22,369 bases of DNA. Origin: a virus. Where the stretch lies: positions 1 to 22,369 of IMG/VR virus record IMGVR_UViG_3300046673_000432; one strand, 5' to 3'. The position numbers were made by a program, and so were the translations under genes. The notes beneath the pieces were generated by a model. The model did no database searches, was not told where the DNA came from, and saw only the letters and a list, made by a program, of their open reading frames with translations. This document shows, in pieces, positions 14,332 through 20,787 of the stretch (the first letter of the stretch is position 1; every line of letters starts with the position of its first letter).

Positions 14332-14849
14332 TTGTAACCTTCCCCAATTAACTTGTTGTAAACTGCTTCTTGATGGATCTCGTCTTCGCATTCGATTACT
14401 ACTTCAAAGGATTCGTCGAAGTTGACGCCTTTTTCTTCTTTGCCCATTGCATCAGTTAATTTGTCGTCGGAGAGCATGAGTAGGTATTTGAGGTCGTCTT
14501 CTTTTCCAGCTTCAATAATGCGTTCGTACTCTGCAAGGTCAAGGTCTTTTTGGTGTTCGCCTTTGAGCTTGTTTAGAACTTGTCTTAGCAGCCGGCGGTC
14601 CACATCTTCAACTGGCAAGCGAATGACAGAAACTTCAGTCATGCCCAAGGCTTTTGCAGCTGAGTAGCGCTGTTCCCCGTCAGCAATTGAGAGGTCCTTG
14701 TTTGTGATTATGGGAACGATAAAACCCCACTTCTTAATAGAAGTTTTAAGCCTCTCCAGCTGGTCTTTGCTCATTTTGTTTGGGTTTTGTCCGTCAGTTT
14801 TTAACTCGCTGACCGCTACGGTTTCAGCGACGGGAATGATTATGGACAT
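14310..14849 (-). CDS. ParB/Srx-fold protein
   Basis: This 179-residue protein begins with a ParB-type N-terminal domain: VAVSELKTDGQNPNKMSKDQ, LERLKTSIKKWGFIVPIITN, and the box DGEQRYSAAKALG (58-70) that corresponds to GERR in ParB. A short helical segment (KLKGEHQKDLDLAEYERIIE) follows, then an acidic C-terminus with VVIECEDEIHQEAVYNKLIG. It lacks the long ParB DNA-binding HTH domain, so it is unlikely to be a partition protein. Stand-alone ParB-fold proteins of this size are common beside phage packaging genes and can act as nucleases, CTP/ATP-binding switches or modification partners. Its ATG makes a TAATG overlap with the preceding holin-like gene, and it overlaps the ABC ATPase gene. 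Confidence 0.85.
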   Translation of the reverse strand: MSIIIPVAETVAVSELKTDGQNPNKMSKDQLERLKTSIKKWGFIVPIITNKDLSIADGEQRYSAAKALGMTEVSVIRLPVEDVDRRLLRQVLNKLKGEHQKDLDLAEYERIIEAGKEDDLKYLLMLSDDKLTDAMGKEEKGVNFDESFEVVIECEDEIHQEAVYNKLIGEGYKCRVLSL

Positions 14850-15127
14850 TACTTGATCACAAACCTCTCAAACAAGATGATAACAAGGCTAACTAATCCA
14901 ACAAGGCTGGTGCTGCCTAAAGTGATCAAAATTTTCTGAGTAACCTCAAGCTGCTGCACCTTCGCCACCAGCCCAGATTGAAACTCTTCACCCACTAGGG
15001 CATTTTCAATTCGGTTAACTTGGGCGGTATTGGTGTGGATTGCGGTTATGTAGGGACAAGTCGGGTTCTTTTTAGCATCTGGACAAGTCTCTTCAGGCTG
15101 TTCTCTTTCTTCTTCGTTTATTGCCAA
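14849..15127 (-). CDS. Holin-like / XhlA-like small membrane protein
   Basis: This 92-residue protein has a charged, Cys-containing N-terminus (EEERE...CPDAKKNPTCPYIT), a predicted helix (AIHTNTAQVNRIENALVG, then SGLVAKVQQLEVTQKIL) and one C-terminal transmembrane segment (TLGSTSLVGLVSLVIILFE, residues about 70-88) with a short basic end. This layout of amphipathic coiled coil followed by one C-terminal membrane helix is that of XhlA-type phage membrane proteins. A lysis-accessory or virion membrane-interacting role is possible. It starts 23 nt after the stop of the preceding gene, and its TAA overlaps the ParB-like ATG. Confidence 0.6.
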   Translation of the reverse strand: MAINEEEREQPEETCPDAKKNPTCPYITAIHTNTAQVNRIENALVGEEFQSGLVAKVQQLEVTQKILITLGSTSLVGLVSLVIILFERFVIK

Positions 15128-15150
15128 AGCATCTCCTTTGTAACAGCTTA

Positions 15151-15414
15151 CTAAAATTCTACTATCTGGAAGGCTCCTTCGCCAATCGGATTACTAAGAA
15201 CCAAGCCAGGTTCCACGTCGGGCACAGCTTCAGGAACAGGCTCGCCAAACTTTAACGCTAAATGAACTGCCACATCATCAACAGTATCCAAGCAAACAGA
15301 CTCTCCTTTGACCCTATCAAAGAAAGCTTGATCTCGAATAAACTGACGAGAATCTTTCAACTGGTCCCTAAATTCTTTAGATTTAGGGTTTCTTCTGCCG
15401 CGTTTATGTGTCAT
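15151..15414 (-). CDS. Small protein of unknown function, first gene of the late operon
   Basis: The frame is open from ATG 15516 (121 residues), but the first 34 residues (basic, hydrophobic, with AKLKFVSVFAPFTQKLGVRL) look like leader DNA, and ATG 15414 gives a natural 87-residue protein. That form starts MTHKRGRRNPKSKEFRDQLK, continues DSRQFIRDQAFFDRVKGESV and LDTVDDVAVHLALKFGEPVP, and has a Pro/Glu-rich region before IGEGAFQIVEF. It is soluble, with a basic head and acidic tail, and no family is recognised. It is the first gene behind the divergent regulatory region and could be a packaging accessory or regulator. The start choice is uncertain because neither ATG has a strong ribosome-binding site. 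Confidence 0.6.
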   Translation of the reverse strand: MTHKRGRRNPKSKEFRDQLKDSRQFIRDQAFFDRVKGESVCLDTVDDVAVHLALKFGEPVPEAVPDVEPGLVLSNPIGEGAFQIVEF

Positions 15415-15516
15415 ACTAACAAGCCGCACTCCCAACTTTTGGGTGAAGGGGGCGAAAACCGAAACAAACTTGAGCTTAGCGCTCGCCCAAATATTTTTGC
15501 GCAGAAGATATAACAT

Positions 15517-15690
15517 CTGACTTAAAAAACTATCGATATGCCGCTAAAAAGAGAGTGAGAACTGTAAATTTTTGCAAAGTCGGTTGGTTTGCCGAATTAT
15601 CCGATGGGAGTTCCAAGGTTTTTAGCTATACAAAAATTTACACACAAATCATTATACTGAATTCTTTCCAATCCTATAATAGGGTTGGAT
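15517..15690. promoter_or_regulatory. Divergent control region with perfect 12-bp inverted repeats
   Basis: This AT-rich region separates the late operon (minus) from the winged-helix gene (plus). TGTAAATTTTTG at 15563-15574 and its exact reverse complement CAAAAATTTACA at 15631-15642 are 56 bp apart, with further similarity outward. The right copy lies between TATA-like elements for both directions: minus GTATAG near 15631-15626 and plus ATTATACT near 15651-15658. These are good operator candidates for the adjacent winged-helix protein. Confidence 0.55.
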
Positions 15691-15984
15691 ATGAGGCGCT
15701 CTAAACTTGAAATGTACATCGATATCCTCAAAGTCTTGGGGCAACGAGGGCCCTCAAAACTAACTCATGTCATGTACAAATCAAACGTTAACTGCAGTGT
15801 CCTCAAAGAGTACCTCGAGTTTCTAATAAAACAAGGTCTAGTTGAAGAACGCACCGTAGGAAAAGGACGTGTAATTTACTCCGTTACACAGCGGGGCATA
15901 ACAGTTCTGAAATACTTCAAAGAGCTAAAGCAGGTCTTGCCCATAGTAGAGGAAGCCAGAGGCCAAACATCAATCCCCAACTAA
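15691..15984 (+). CDS. Winged-helix transcription regulator (HTH_45-like)
   Basis: The longest form starts at TTG 15685; I prefer ATG 15691 (97 residues, MRRSKLEMYIDILKVLGQRG). It is a single winged-helix domain. The helix-turn-helix is KLTHVMYKSNVNCSVLKEYL, followed by EFLIKQGLVEERTVGKGRVI for the wing, then YSVTQRGITVLKYFKELKQVL. The combination 'KLTH.MYK.NVNCSVLKEYL..LIKQGLVEE' and 'TQRGI.VLKYF.ELKQVLP' is typical of an archaeal winged-helix family and is a strong hint of an archaeal host. It is divergent from the late operon across repeated operator-like sites, so a role as repressor or switch for late genes is a natural inference. The gene could also be a host-derived regulator captured by the provirus. 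Confidence 0.85.
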   Translation: MRRSKLEMYIDILKVLGQRGPSKLTHVMYKSNVNCSVLKEYLEFLIKQGLVEERTVGKGRVIYSVTQRGITVLKYFKELKQVLPIVEEARGQTSIPN

Positions 15985-16029
15985 ACCCAATTGATTTCAC
16001 AAAAAGATATATTGCCTGGGCTTGCTTCA

Positions 16030-16290
16030 TTACGTGTTTTTCTTGTTATCTTGCTCTTTTCTTTCCGAGTTATTTCGTTCGGTCTCTTGTAGCAATATCT
16101 GTACGATTTCATTAACCGTCAGGTGACTATACAAAGGATGTTCTTCCTTATCCGCAATTTTCGTTAATTCTTTGACATTTGTGTCAAATCCAAGCGTTAC
16201 ATTACCGCATTTGCATGGGTAAAGCACAATTGTAAGAAAATCGCTTTTTCTCAGGTTTTTTCTGCCACATTTTGGACAAGGAATAGGCAT
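16030..16290 (-). CDS. Zinc-ribbon protein
   Basis: The frame opens at 16359, but ATG 16290 has an AGGAGTGA ribosome-binding site at ideal spacing and yields 86 residues starting MPIPCPKCGRKNLRKSDFLT. Cysteines C5, C8, C26 and C28 (CPKC and CKC) form a zinc ribbon. The rest is charged and helical (NVKELTKIADKEEH, LTVNEIVQILLQETERNN), ending in a Lys/Asn/Glu-rich tail. The start lies 1 nt from the stop of the 16292-16726 gene, so the two are one operon and probably act together. Possible roles are nucleic-acid binding or regulation of the partner; the family is not known to me. Confidence 0.75.
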   Translation of the reverse strand: MPIPCPKCGRKNLRKSDFLTIVLYPCKCGNVTLGFDTNVKELTKIADKEEHPLYSHLTVNEIVQILLQETERNNSERKEQDNKKNT

Positions 16291-16291
16291 T

Positions 16292-16726
16292 TTATTCACT
16301 CCTGAAAAGGTCTTCTCGTTTAACGTTAATTGCCTCGGCGTCCTTTGGCAAGATTTCACCTGTCAACTCTTCGTAAACGACTTCATCGATTGCTTCCCAA
16401 CGCTCCTCAAATTTACCCTCGCCGTTTATGCAAATTTCAGTATAAACGAAATGCAGACAGCTCTTAGTTAATTTTAAGTCCTCAAAAAGAAACTTGCCTA
16501 AATCACTGATGCTCTTTATTTCTTGATCTCTAGTAGGATATTTGTGGTTGCGTGGTCCTACGTCTGGAAGCCATATACTTATTCCATCATATACCGTTTC
16601 GGGGTCTATTAAGACATAACAATATTTTTTCTCTTTCAGGAAATCTTCGATGCGCTCCCAGAGCAAGCTATCATTTTTGTTTAATTTAGGCAATTTTGAA
16701 AATGGATGATTAAGGACAACCCTCAT
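16292..16726 (-). CDS. Protein of unknown function, operon partner of the zinc-ribbon gene
   Basis: This 144-residue, mildly acidic soluble protein contains SLLWERIEDFLKEKKYCYVL, IDPETVYDGISIWLPDVGPR, KSISDLGKFLFEDLKLTKSC and EERWEAIDEVVYEELTGEIL. The mixed alpha/beta pattern shows no transmembrane segment and no motif that I recognise. It is followed 1 nt later by the zinc-ribbon gene. The region is AT-rich compared with the structural genes and lies beside the nuclease-like gene in the accessory stretch, so it may be a cargo gene rather than a core virus gene. Start ATG 16726 has no clear ribosome-binding site, and a leaderless transcript is possible. Confidence 0.65.
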   Translation of the reverse strand: MRVVLNHPFSKLPKLNKNDSLLWERIEDFLKEKKYCYVLIDPETVYDGISIWLPDVGPRNHKYPTRDQEIKSISDLGKFLFEDLKLTKSCLHFVYTEICINGEGKFEERWEAIDEVVYEELTGEILPKDAEAINVKREDLFRSE

Positions 16727-16922
16727 TCAACTCTTCGCCTATAGCTAAAAACATTCACAATCTAACGATAAATGTTTTACTCCTTCTCTGTTTCGCTCCA
16801 AGTTCCAACGTATAACCATTGCCCGAGCACAAATCTAGTTTTTCTTTAATACTTTGCATTCAAAATAAGCTTATATCTGCCTGAATCCTAACAAAGGTCG
16901 GTGGCTAGACACGTCAAGCTTC
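16727..16922. promoter_or_regulatory. Divergent AT-rich intergenic region with TATA box for the nuclease-like gene
   Basis: The 196-bp gap lies between genes that point away from each other. TTATATC at 16871-16877 is a good TATA box for the plus-strand gene, predicting transcription start near 16898 and a leader of about 25 nt with GGTGG near its front. I see no convincing second TATA box for the minus operon. Confidence 0.45.
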
Positions 16923-18293
16923 ATGGACATAACTTTAGGAGATTCGGTTTCTCTAGCAGAGAAGTTGTATGAGTCATTTGGTATCAAATCCATAATTGGC
17001 CTAATAAATAACGAGTGGGTAAACATTGTTACTGTTATTCAATTTACTCACAGAAAAGTCAATGATCTGAACAGCGAATATCGCTTCTTAGAGGAAAGAT
17101 TAGGAAATATCGACTATGATAATTTCAAAGTAATATTTCAAGCAAGACCAATTCAAGACTTTCGCACAGTGTTAACCGAGTTACAGAACGGTCACCTAAA
17201 AATCGGAGAGATACAGACTAAATTATTGTCAAAAAATCCGCAAGAAATCGCTAATCAAAAAATCGGTTATCCTAGCAACATATTTGCCACCGGCGAATAT
17301 CTGGAATACAACTGTTCTGCCGCAACCATAAACATGGATAAGTATCCAGCACAATTTCTTTATGATCTGAAAATTTCGCCTCAATCACTAGGTTTTCGCG
17401 ATTTTGACGAATTCGCTAGATCTTGGTTGAATCTGGGAAGCTTTAACTCTCCAATAAATCTATCAATATTCTATCCAACATATGCAACAATAAGCGAAGT
17501 TCAATACCAAAGCGGCAGTGAAATTAAGGTTACCTTAAAAATCGATCAGCACTTCTTTGACGGTTCGCATATTTGGATAACACGAACCTCCAAAGATGAT
17601 TATGCACCTCTACTGGAAAGAAAAAAGTATGAATTAGCATCTTGCGAAAATACTTTGCAAGATGGCTTTTTCTACATAACGCTCAGGCATAAATTCGCAG
17701 CTCTTAGTTTAAACGACAAAATATCGGTCAACCTATCAAACGACAAACGTGAGTTGTTAGCCCGAAAAGAAGACCGCATTCTTCAGTTTCCATCAGAAAG
17801 CTGTGATCCTTTTCTGAAAGCTTTTCTACTTTTTGATGCAGGAAAGAAAATGGAAGAGCATCTTTTGAACCCCAAAGAGGCTGGAGACTTGGTTTTCGGC
17901 TTTGCTTGGTTGCTGGAAATGACCGGCATATCTGCCCTTCAACTTGGTCGAGATGAAATAGTTAGGGAAGAAAAAGCAGTTAAGGGTTCAGCAGATATAA
18001 TTGCTTGTTACCACGAAAGCACTGGAAGTACCATACTTGCCATAGACTGCACCATCGGTGTACCTGACGGAAACAAAATTGACAAAATCAAGAATACCGC
18101 AGATTATCTTTCCCGAAAGACAGGTAGCCCCGTTAAAGCGGTGATTGTTACCTCCGAAAAATCAAGCATAACTAAAGAAATAGGGCAAAAGAACGCTGTA
18201 AAAATAATAGACTACATCGACATTGAGAAGATAATAGGTTTCTACAAAAAACATCATTATCCACCGGCAAGACAACTGATAGTTGGCGACTAA
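16923..18293 (+). CDS. Large protein with PD-(D/E)XK-like nuclease-fold C-terminus (putative defence or anti-host cargo)
   Basis: The protein is 456 residues. The N-terminal ~300 residues are alpha/beta with no motif that I recognise. The C-terminal ~140 residues show the layout of restriction-endonuclease-like folds: a helix with a conserved-type Glu (FGFAWLLEMTGISALQLG, E332), GSADIIACYHESTGSTILAI (D358), then IDCTIGVPDGNKIDKIK (D375-x-T377). A helix with TADYLSRKTG, strand KAVIVTSEKSS, and the closing 'AVKIIDYIDIEKII' (the usual 'v.vi...dl..ll') follow. The normal (D/E)XK lysine is replaced by Thr, as seen in some 'ECT' type variants, with lysines following at 385 and 388. It is AT-rich, plus-strand and isolated, so it looks like cargo. 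It might be a defence nuclease, but it could also be inactive. Confidence 0.7.
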   Translation: MDITLGDSVSLAEKLYESFGIKSIIGLINNEWVNIVTVIQFTHRKVNDLNSEYRFLEERLGNIDYDNFKVIFQARPIQDFRTVLTELQNGHLKIGEIQTKLLSKNPQEIANQKIGYPSNIFATGEYLEYNCSAATINMDKYPAQFLYDLKISPQSLGFRDFDEFARSWLNLGSFNSPINLSIFYPTYATISEVQYQSGSEIKVTLKIDQHFFDGSHIWITRTSKDDYAPLLERKKYELASCENTLQDGFFYITLRHKFAALSLNDKISVNLSNDKRELLARKEDRILQFPSESCDPFLKAFLLFDAGKKMEEHLLNPKEAGDLVFGFAWLLEMTGISALQLGRDEIVREEKAVKGSADIIACYHESTGSTILAIDCTIGVPDGNKIDKIKNTADYLSRKTGSPVKAVIVTSEKSSITKEIGQKNAVKIIDYIDIEKIIGFYKKHHYPPARQLIVGD

Positions 18294-18315
18294 AAGACGG
18301 CAGGAAAAAACTGTA

Positions 18316-18828
18316 CTAAAAAGTTATAGCCTTATGATCATTTTGCTCTTTTTCAGTTTTACCCCAAATATCCATAGCGAAACTAGTTAACACCCAATGC
18401 CACCCACGATGCTCGGCTATATTTTCGCCAAACTCTCTCTTTACCCGTTTGTTCATTCGCAAGATTCTGCGACTCACCTGATGCCGCCTTACTTTGAATC
18501 GCTCAAGCTTGGTGACTAAGTCTTTGGGCAGCAGACCGAGACTGCCAGCTTCAAACAGCAACTGCAGAATCTCCATATCCACTTCGTCTTCACAGGCAAA
18601 ACGCTCGATTAGCGTTTGCTCAAAATTAAAAGACCCTTTTAAACCTGCAAAGATAGTGCGCAGCATAAGTTTGACCTCTTCAACCTCCGCCAAGGTTTGC
18701 TTGAGGAGTTGTTGGTTATACTTCAAACGACCAATTTTATCGTTTCGGCTACGCTTCTTTTTCTGATTTTGAACATGTATTTCAGGGGTTACCATGTCAG
18801 AATGCACACTCCAAGAATTTCGCTCCAT
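18316..18828 (-). CDS. Helix-turn-helix DNA-binding protein
   Basis: The protein is 170 residues from ATG 18828 (one TTG codon precedes it in frame). An alternative start is ATG 18795, which has GGAGTG upstream at long spacing. The N-terminus is basic (NQKKKRSRNDKIGRLKYNQQ); a helical middle (LLKQTLAEVEEVKLMLRTIF) leads to a winged-helix-like domain: DMEILQLLFEAGSLGLLPKD, LVTKLERFKVRRHQVSRRIL, RMNKRVKREFGENIAEHRGW, HWVLTS. The last part looks like a winged helix that reads RNA or DNA. It lies in the putative early operon after the larger winged-helix protein and is convergent with the nuclease-like gene. A transcription or replication regulator role is inferred. Confidence 0.7.
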   Translation of the reverse strand: MERNSWSVHSDMVTPEIHVQNQKKKRSRNDKIGRLKYNQQLLKQTLAEVEEVKLMLRTIFAGLKGSFNFEQTLIERFACEDEVDMEILQLLFEAGSLGLLPKDLVTKLERFKVRRHQVSRRILRMNKRVKREFGENIAEHRGWHWVLTSFAMDIWGKTEKEQNDHKAITF

Positions 18829-18985
18829 CAACCCCGGGCAAATTTAACAATGGGTAATCAGGACTAATCACTGACAGAAAAGTGACTCCTGAAAAGCATG
18901 GACTTTTCCCATGCCCTAAGCATACTGCTGAAAGGGCTTTTGAACAGGTTTTCACTGCCATTACCACAGAAATAACCGACGTCAA
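18797..18985 (-). CDS. Possible small Cys-containing protein between the two HTH genes
   Basis: The frame can start at TTG 18985 (overlapping the upstream stop as TTGA) or ATG 18961 (54 residues: MAVKTCSKALSAVCLGHGKS, then PCFSGVTFLSVISPDYPLLN). It covers an otherwise empty 150-bp gap in the same orientation as its neighbours and overlaps the next gene's start. Composition is plausible but the ribosome-binding site is weak. It could be a chance frame. Confidence 0.3.
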   Translation of the reverse strand: MTSVISVVMAVKTCSKALSAVCLGHGKSPCFSGVTFLSVISPDYPLLNLPGVDGAKFLECAF

Positions 18986-19932
18986 ACGGTGTACTCCCCA
19001 AGTTTTCTTTGTCCTTCAGCCAGCTTTTGCGGGTCAGCCTCAATGTTATCTACTTGTCCAAGGGCTTCGATTAGCCGCTCAAATTTAATCTCAAGCCGAT
19101 CCACTTTCTTGTCGATACGCTTGACTTTCTCTGGCATCTGCATGTAATCAATCGCAGCGTCCTTGCCGATATTCTCAAGTTCGCCCTCGCCCCAACTGTG
19201 ATCAATCTTGCGACGTCCTGCTCTTACGCTAAAGTATCTGCCGAACAGTTTTGCGATGGGATCCTCAACTGCCATTTCGCCGCCGACAAACGCTCCTTCA
19301 GCTAAGATAACTCCGTATTTCTTTGCCAAAGCCACGGCAATGCGATTACTCAGGTTCATGGCTAAACCGTAAACTTCCGCAGGATTCTTGCCCCGAATCA
19401 CAGGCACGTGGACAATCCAACTTTTTGTAGTATGCCTAATCTTGACACCTTGTTCCAAACCCAAAAGAGCAGTCCAATTCTGCATCTCCACTGCCTTGAA
19501 CTTCCCATCAGGATAATGTCCCTCTGCCAGAATCTTAAACGCTACCTGGCACTTATCCAACCTATGCAACTCGCCAGGAAAAACTCTACCCTCACATGAC
19601 TTGAGAAGATTTGAGCCTTCAGTTGTAAGAGCATAAAAAGTTGCACTGCTACGCTTCTCCTGATAGATTAGGCCAGCTTTTTCTAACTTGCCGATATAGT
19701 ACCATACGTGGGAACGGCTTAAACCCAAGATTCTGCCAGCTTGCGTAGGGTAATCACCCGCATAAATGCGCTTCATCAAAGGAAGAACCCATGTGCGGAC
19801 TTTATCACTATCAAACTGCACGCAACCTGTAGCTTGATGTCTAGTTGTACTTTGAGCATTTTCAGCACCGACTTTTGTACTTTGATCTTCAGCCAAAAAA
19901 TCAAGCCTCCACCCAGTTGGATAAGGCATCAT
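18982..19932 (-). CDS. Winged-helix protein with large C-terminal domain (early regulator or replication protein)
   Basis: The protein is 316 residues from ATG 19932. A TTG at 19896 (residue 13) has a strong GGTGGAGG ribosome-binding site and may be the real start. Residues 50-112 are a winged helix: LMKRIYAGDYPTQAGRILGL, SRSHVWYYIGKLEKAGLIYQ, EKRSSATFYALTTEGSNLL. A middle domain follows (FKILAEGHYPDGKFKAVEMQ, SWIVHVPVIRGKNPAEVYGL, AMNLSNRIAVALAKKYGVIL), then a C-terminal coiled coil near 268-290 (PEKVKRIDKKVDRLEIKFER). The long extra domain suggests more than a simple repressor, perhaps replication initiation or origin binding. I do not recognise the family. Its start overlaps the coiled-coil gene 19901-20146 by 32 nt, indicating one operon. 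Confidence 0.75.
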   Translation of the reverse strand: MMPYPTGWRLDFLAEDQSTKVGAENAQSTTRHQATGCVQFDSDKVRTWVLPLMKRIYAGDYPTQAGRILGLSRSHVWYYIGKLEKAGLIYQEKRSSATFYALTTEGSNLLKSCEGRVFPGELHRLDKCQVAFKILAEGHYPDGKFKAVEMQNWTALLGLEQGVKIRHTTKSWIVHVPVIRGKNPAEVYGLAMNLSNRIAVALAKKYGVILAEGAFVGGEMAVEDPIAKLFGRYFSVRAGRRKIDHSWGEGELENIGKDAAIDYMQMPEKVKRIDKKVDRLEIKFERLIEALGQVDNIEADPQKLAEGQRKLGEYTV

Positions 19933-20146
19933 TTATTTTCGCTTTCATTTCTTCCTCGAAAGCATCAATAGAAAACGTTAGGTCGTCTAACGCAATGCAA
20001 AGTTTCCTATTTTCTTCCCAAAGCAGTCGGTTTTCTTTTTCCAGAACCGCGATTCTTTCTTCATACGTTAGTAGGACGCGCTGAACTTCCTGTAAAACAT
20101 CAGATTTAATTCTCTCTCTTATCGAATTATCGCCGTTTTGAATCAT
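19901..20146 (-). CDS. Small coiled-coil protein
   Basis: This 81-residue protein is nearly all helix with heptads: RERIKSDVLQEVQRVLLTYE, ERIAVLEKENRLLWEENRKL, then ALDDLTFSIDAFEEEMKAKI. It starts with ATG 20146, 2 nt after the TAA of the Cys-rich gene, and its end overlaps the longest form of the winged-helix gene. The leucine-zipper-like centre suggests a dimer and perhaps a partner of the winged-helix protein, which also has a coiled coil. Function unknown. Confidence 0.65.
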   Translation of the reverse strand: MIQNGDNSIRERIKSDVLQEVQRVLLTYEERIAVLEKENRLLWEENRKLCIALDDLTFSIDAFEEEMKAKINDALSNWVEA

Positions 20147-20148
20147 TA

Positions 20149-20412
20149 TTAGCTGACTCCAAAACGCCTACGCTCAAGAGCTCCGCGTCCAGGACAAGAG
20201 CCGCCGCCATGCGTACAATTTCGATTTGCAAAACTATACTTCTTACCTGAAATGTCGGTTCCGTCAGCAAGCTGCAATCTGGCAAACTTGCAGAAAAACA
20301 AGTCTTTAGAACAAGTATCCATAACAGCACAGTCTTTCGACTGAGGATTACTTATGCAGGGATAATATCCAAGAAGGCATGGAGGCTTGAATGAATCGGC
20401 TTCTAAGCTCAT
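20149..20412 (-). CDS. Cys-rich small protein (possible metal-binding)
   Basis: The frame opens at 20448, but ATG 20412 has a GGAGG ribosome-binding site and overlaps the upstream stop as ATGA, so I use it (87 residues). Seven cysteines occur at 12, 19, 28, 34, 41, 66 and 73 (PPCLLGYYPC, KDCAVMDTCSKDLFFC, RNCTHGGGSCPGRG), suggesting a zinc or iron-sulfur site. A basic tail (LERRRF) follows. It is the second gene of the putative early operon, and the preceding small gene is also Cys-rich. Possible transcription-factor-like or redox role; family unknown. Confidence 0.65.
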   Translation of the reverse strand: MSLEADSFKPPCLLGYYPCISNPQSKDCAVMDTCSKDLFFCKFARLQLADGTDISGKKYSFANRNCTHGGGSCPGRGALERRRFGVS

Positions 20413-20534
20413 CAATGGCTGCCTCCTCTGGGCTGAAACTTGGAGCATGCATTGCTTGAAGCTATCTGATTAATTGACTTCTTACCCTTCAAGGTCGGCT
20501 CAGAGCAACGACCGCACCAAAAAGTGCAGTCCAT
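20412..20534 (-). CDS. Small Cys-rich protein, first gene of putative early operon
   Basis: The frame is open from TTG 20684, but the promoter predicted at 20690-20696 would start RNA near 20667, so that start is unlikely. ATG 20534 gives 40 residues: MDCTFWCGRCSEPTLKGKKS, then INQIASSNACSKFQPRGGSH. The C-x3-C-x2-C pattern and later Cys recall small archaeal Cys-rich proteins of unknown role. Its TGA overlaps the next ATG (ATGA), so it is translated with the 87-residue protein. Upstream in frame, further Cys residues (SACSKISS...SQC) could belong to a longer form using a non-standard start. Confidence 0.55.
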   Translation of the reverse strand: MDCTFWCGRCSEPTLKGKKSINQIASSNACSKFQPRGGSH

Positions 20535-20643
20535 ACACTGAGACGCTTTGCTAGAATAATTACTCGAAATCTTAGAGCATGCGCTGAGTACAAAATTAAC
20601 AAAAAAAGAAAGAGGAGAATTTGGAGGATTCGGTATAAATGTA

Positions 20644-20686
20644 GTTGTACAAAGGCGGGTCCGACGGGAACCAACGCTGTACAACC
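20644..20686 (-). repeat. Inverted GTTGTACA / TGTACAAC pair beside the early promoter
   Basis: GTTGTACA at 20644-20651 and its reverse complement TGTACAAC at 20679-20686 flank the predicted transcription start of the minus-strand early operon. The left site includes the perfect palindrome TTGTACAA. Their placement just downstream of the TATA box is where an archaeal repressor would block transcription. Confidence 0.5.
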
Positions 20687-20787
20687 GCCTTTTATACTGC
20701 TTTTTTCCCTTTTTTCTTTTGAACTTAGCGATTTTGATTTTTTATGAATATAGTGGTCCAAAATTATCGTGGCGGGTCCGCTGGGAT
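20654..20787. repeat. Two tRNA 3'-end-like direct repeats, possible attachment-site remnants
   Basis: GGCGGGTCCGACGGGA (20654-20669) and TGGCGGGTCCGCTGGGAT (20770-20787) share the core GGCGGGTCCG.{2}GGGA in the same orientation, 117 bp apart. Read on the minus strand, each resembles the 3' end of a tRNA (TCCC..CGGACCCGCC, the second with a CCA end). No complete tRNA can be folded around them. Such fragments are the usual integrase target, so they may be attachment-site remnants at the provirus edge. Confidence 0.4.
20690..20696 (-). promoter_or_regulatory. TATA box of the putative early operon
   Basis: On the minus strand, GTATAAAAGG with a purine-rich (GGGAAAAAAG) element upstream is a near-ideal archaeal TATA box plus BRE. 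The start of RNA is predicted near 20667, ahead of the Cys-rich, coiled-coil and winged-helix genes. Confidence 0.6.

Noticed and set aside
14310-14849. ParB-like gene as a plasmid-type partition gene
   Set aside because: There is no ParA-type ATPase beside it; the neighbouring ATPase has ABC signature motifs, and the protein lacks the ParB HTH domain.
20489-20761. 90-residue minus-strand hydrophobic frame (LFLFLLILYS...)
   Set aside because: It crosses the promoter and operator-like repeats and overlaps the Cys-rich gene in another frame; the hydrophobicity comes from the T-rich leader.
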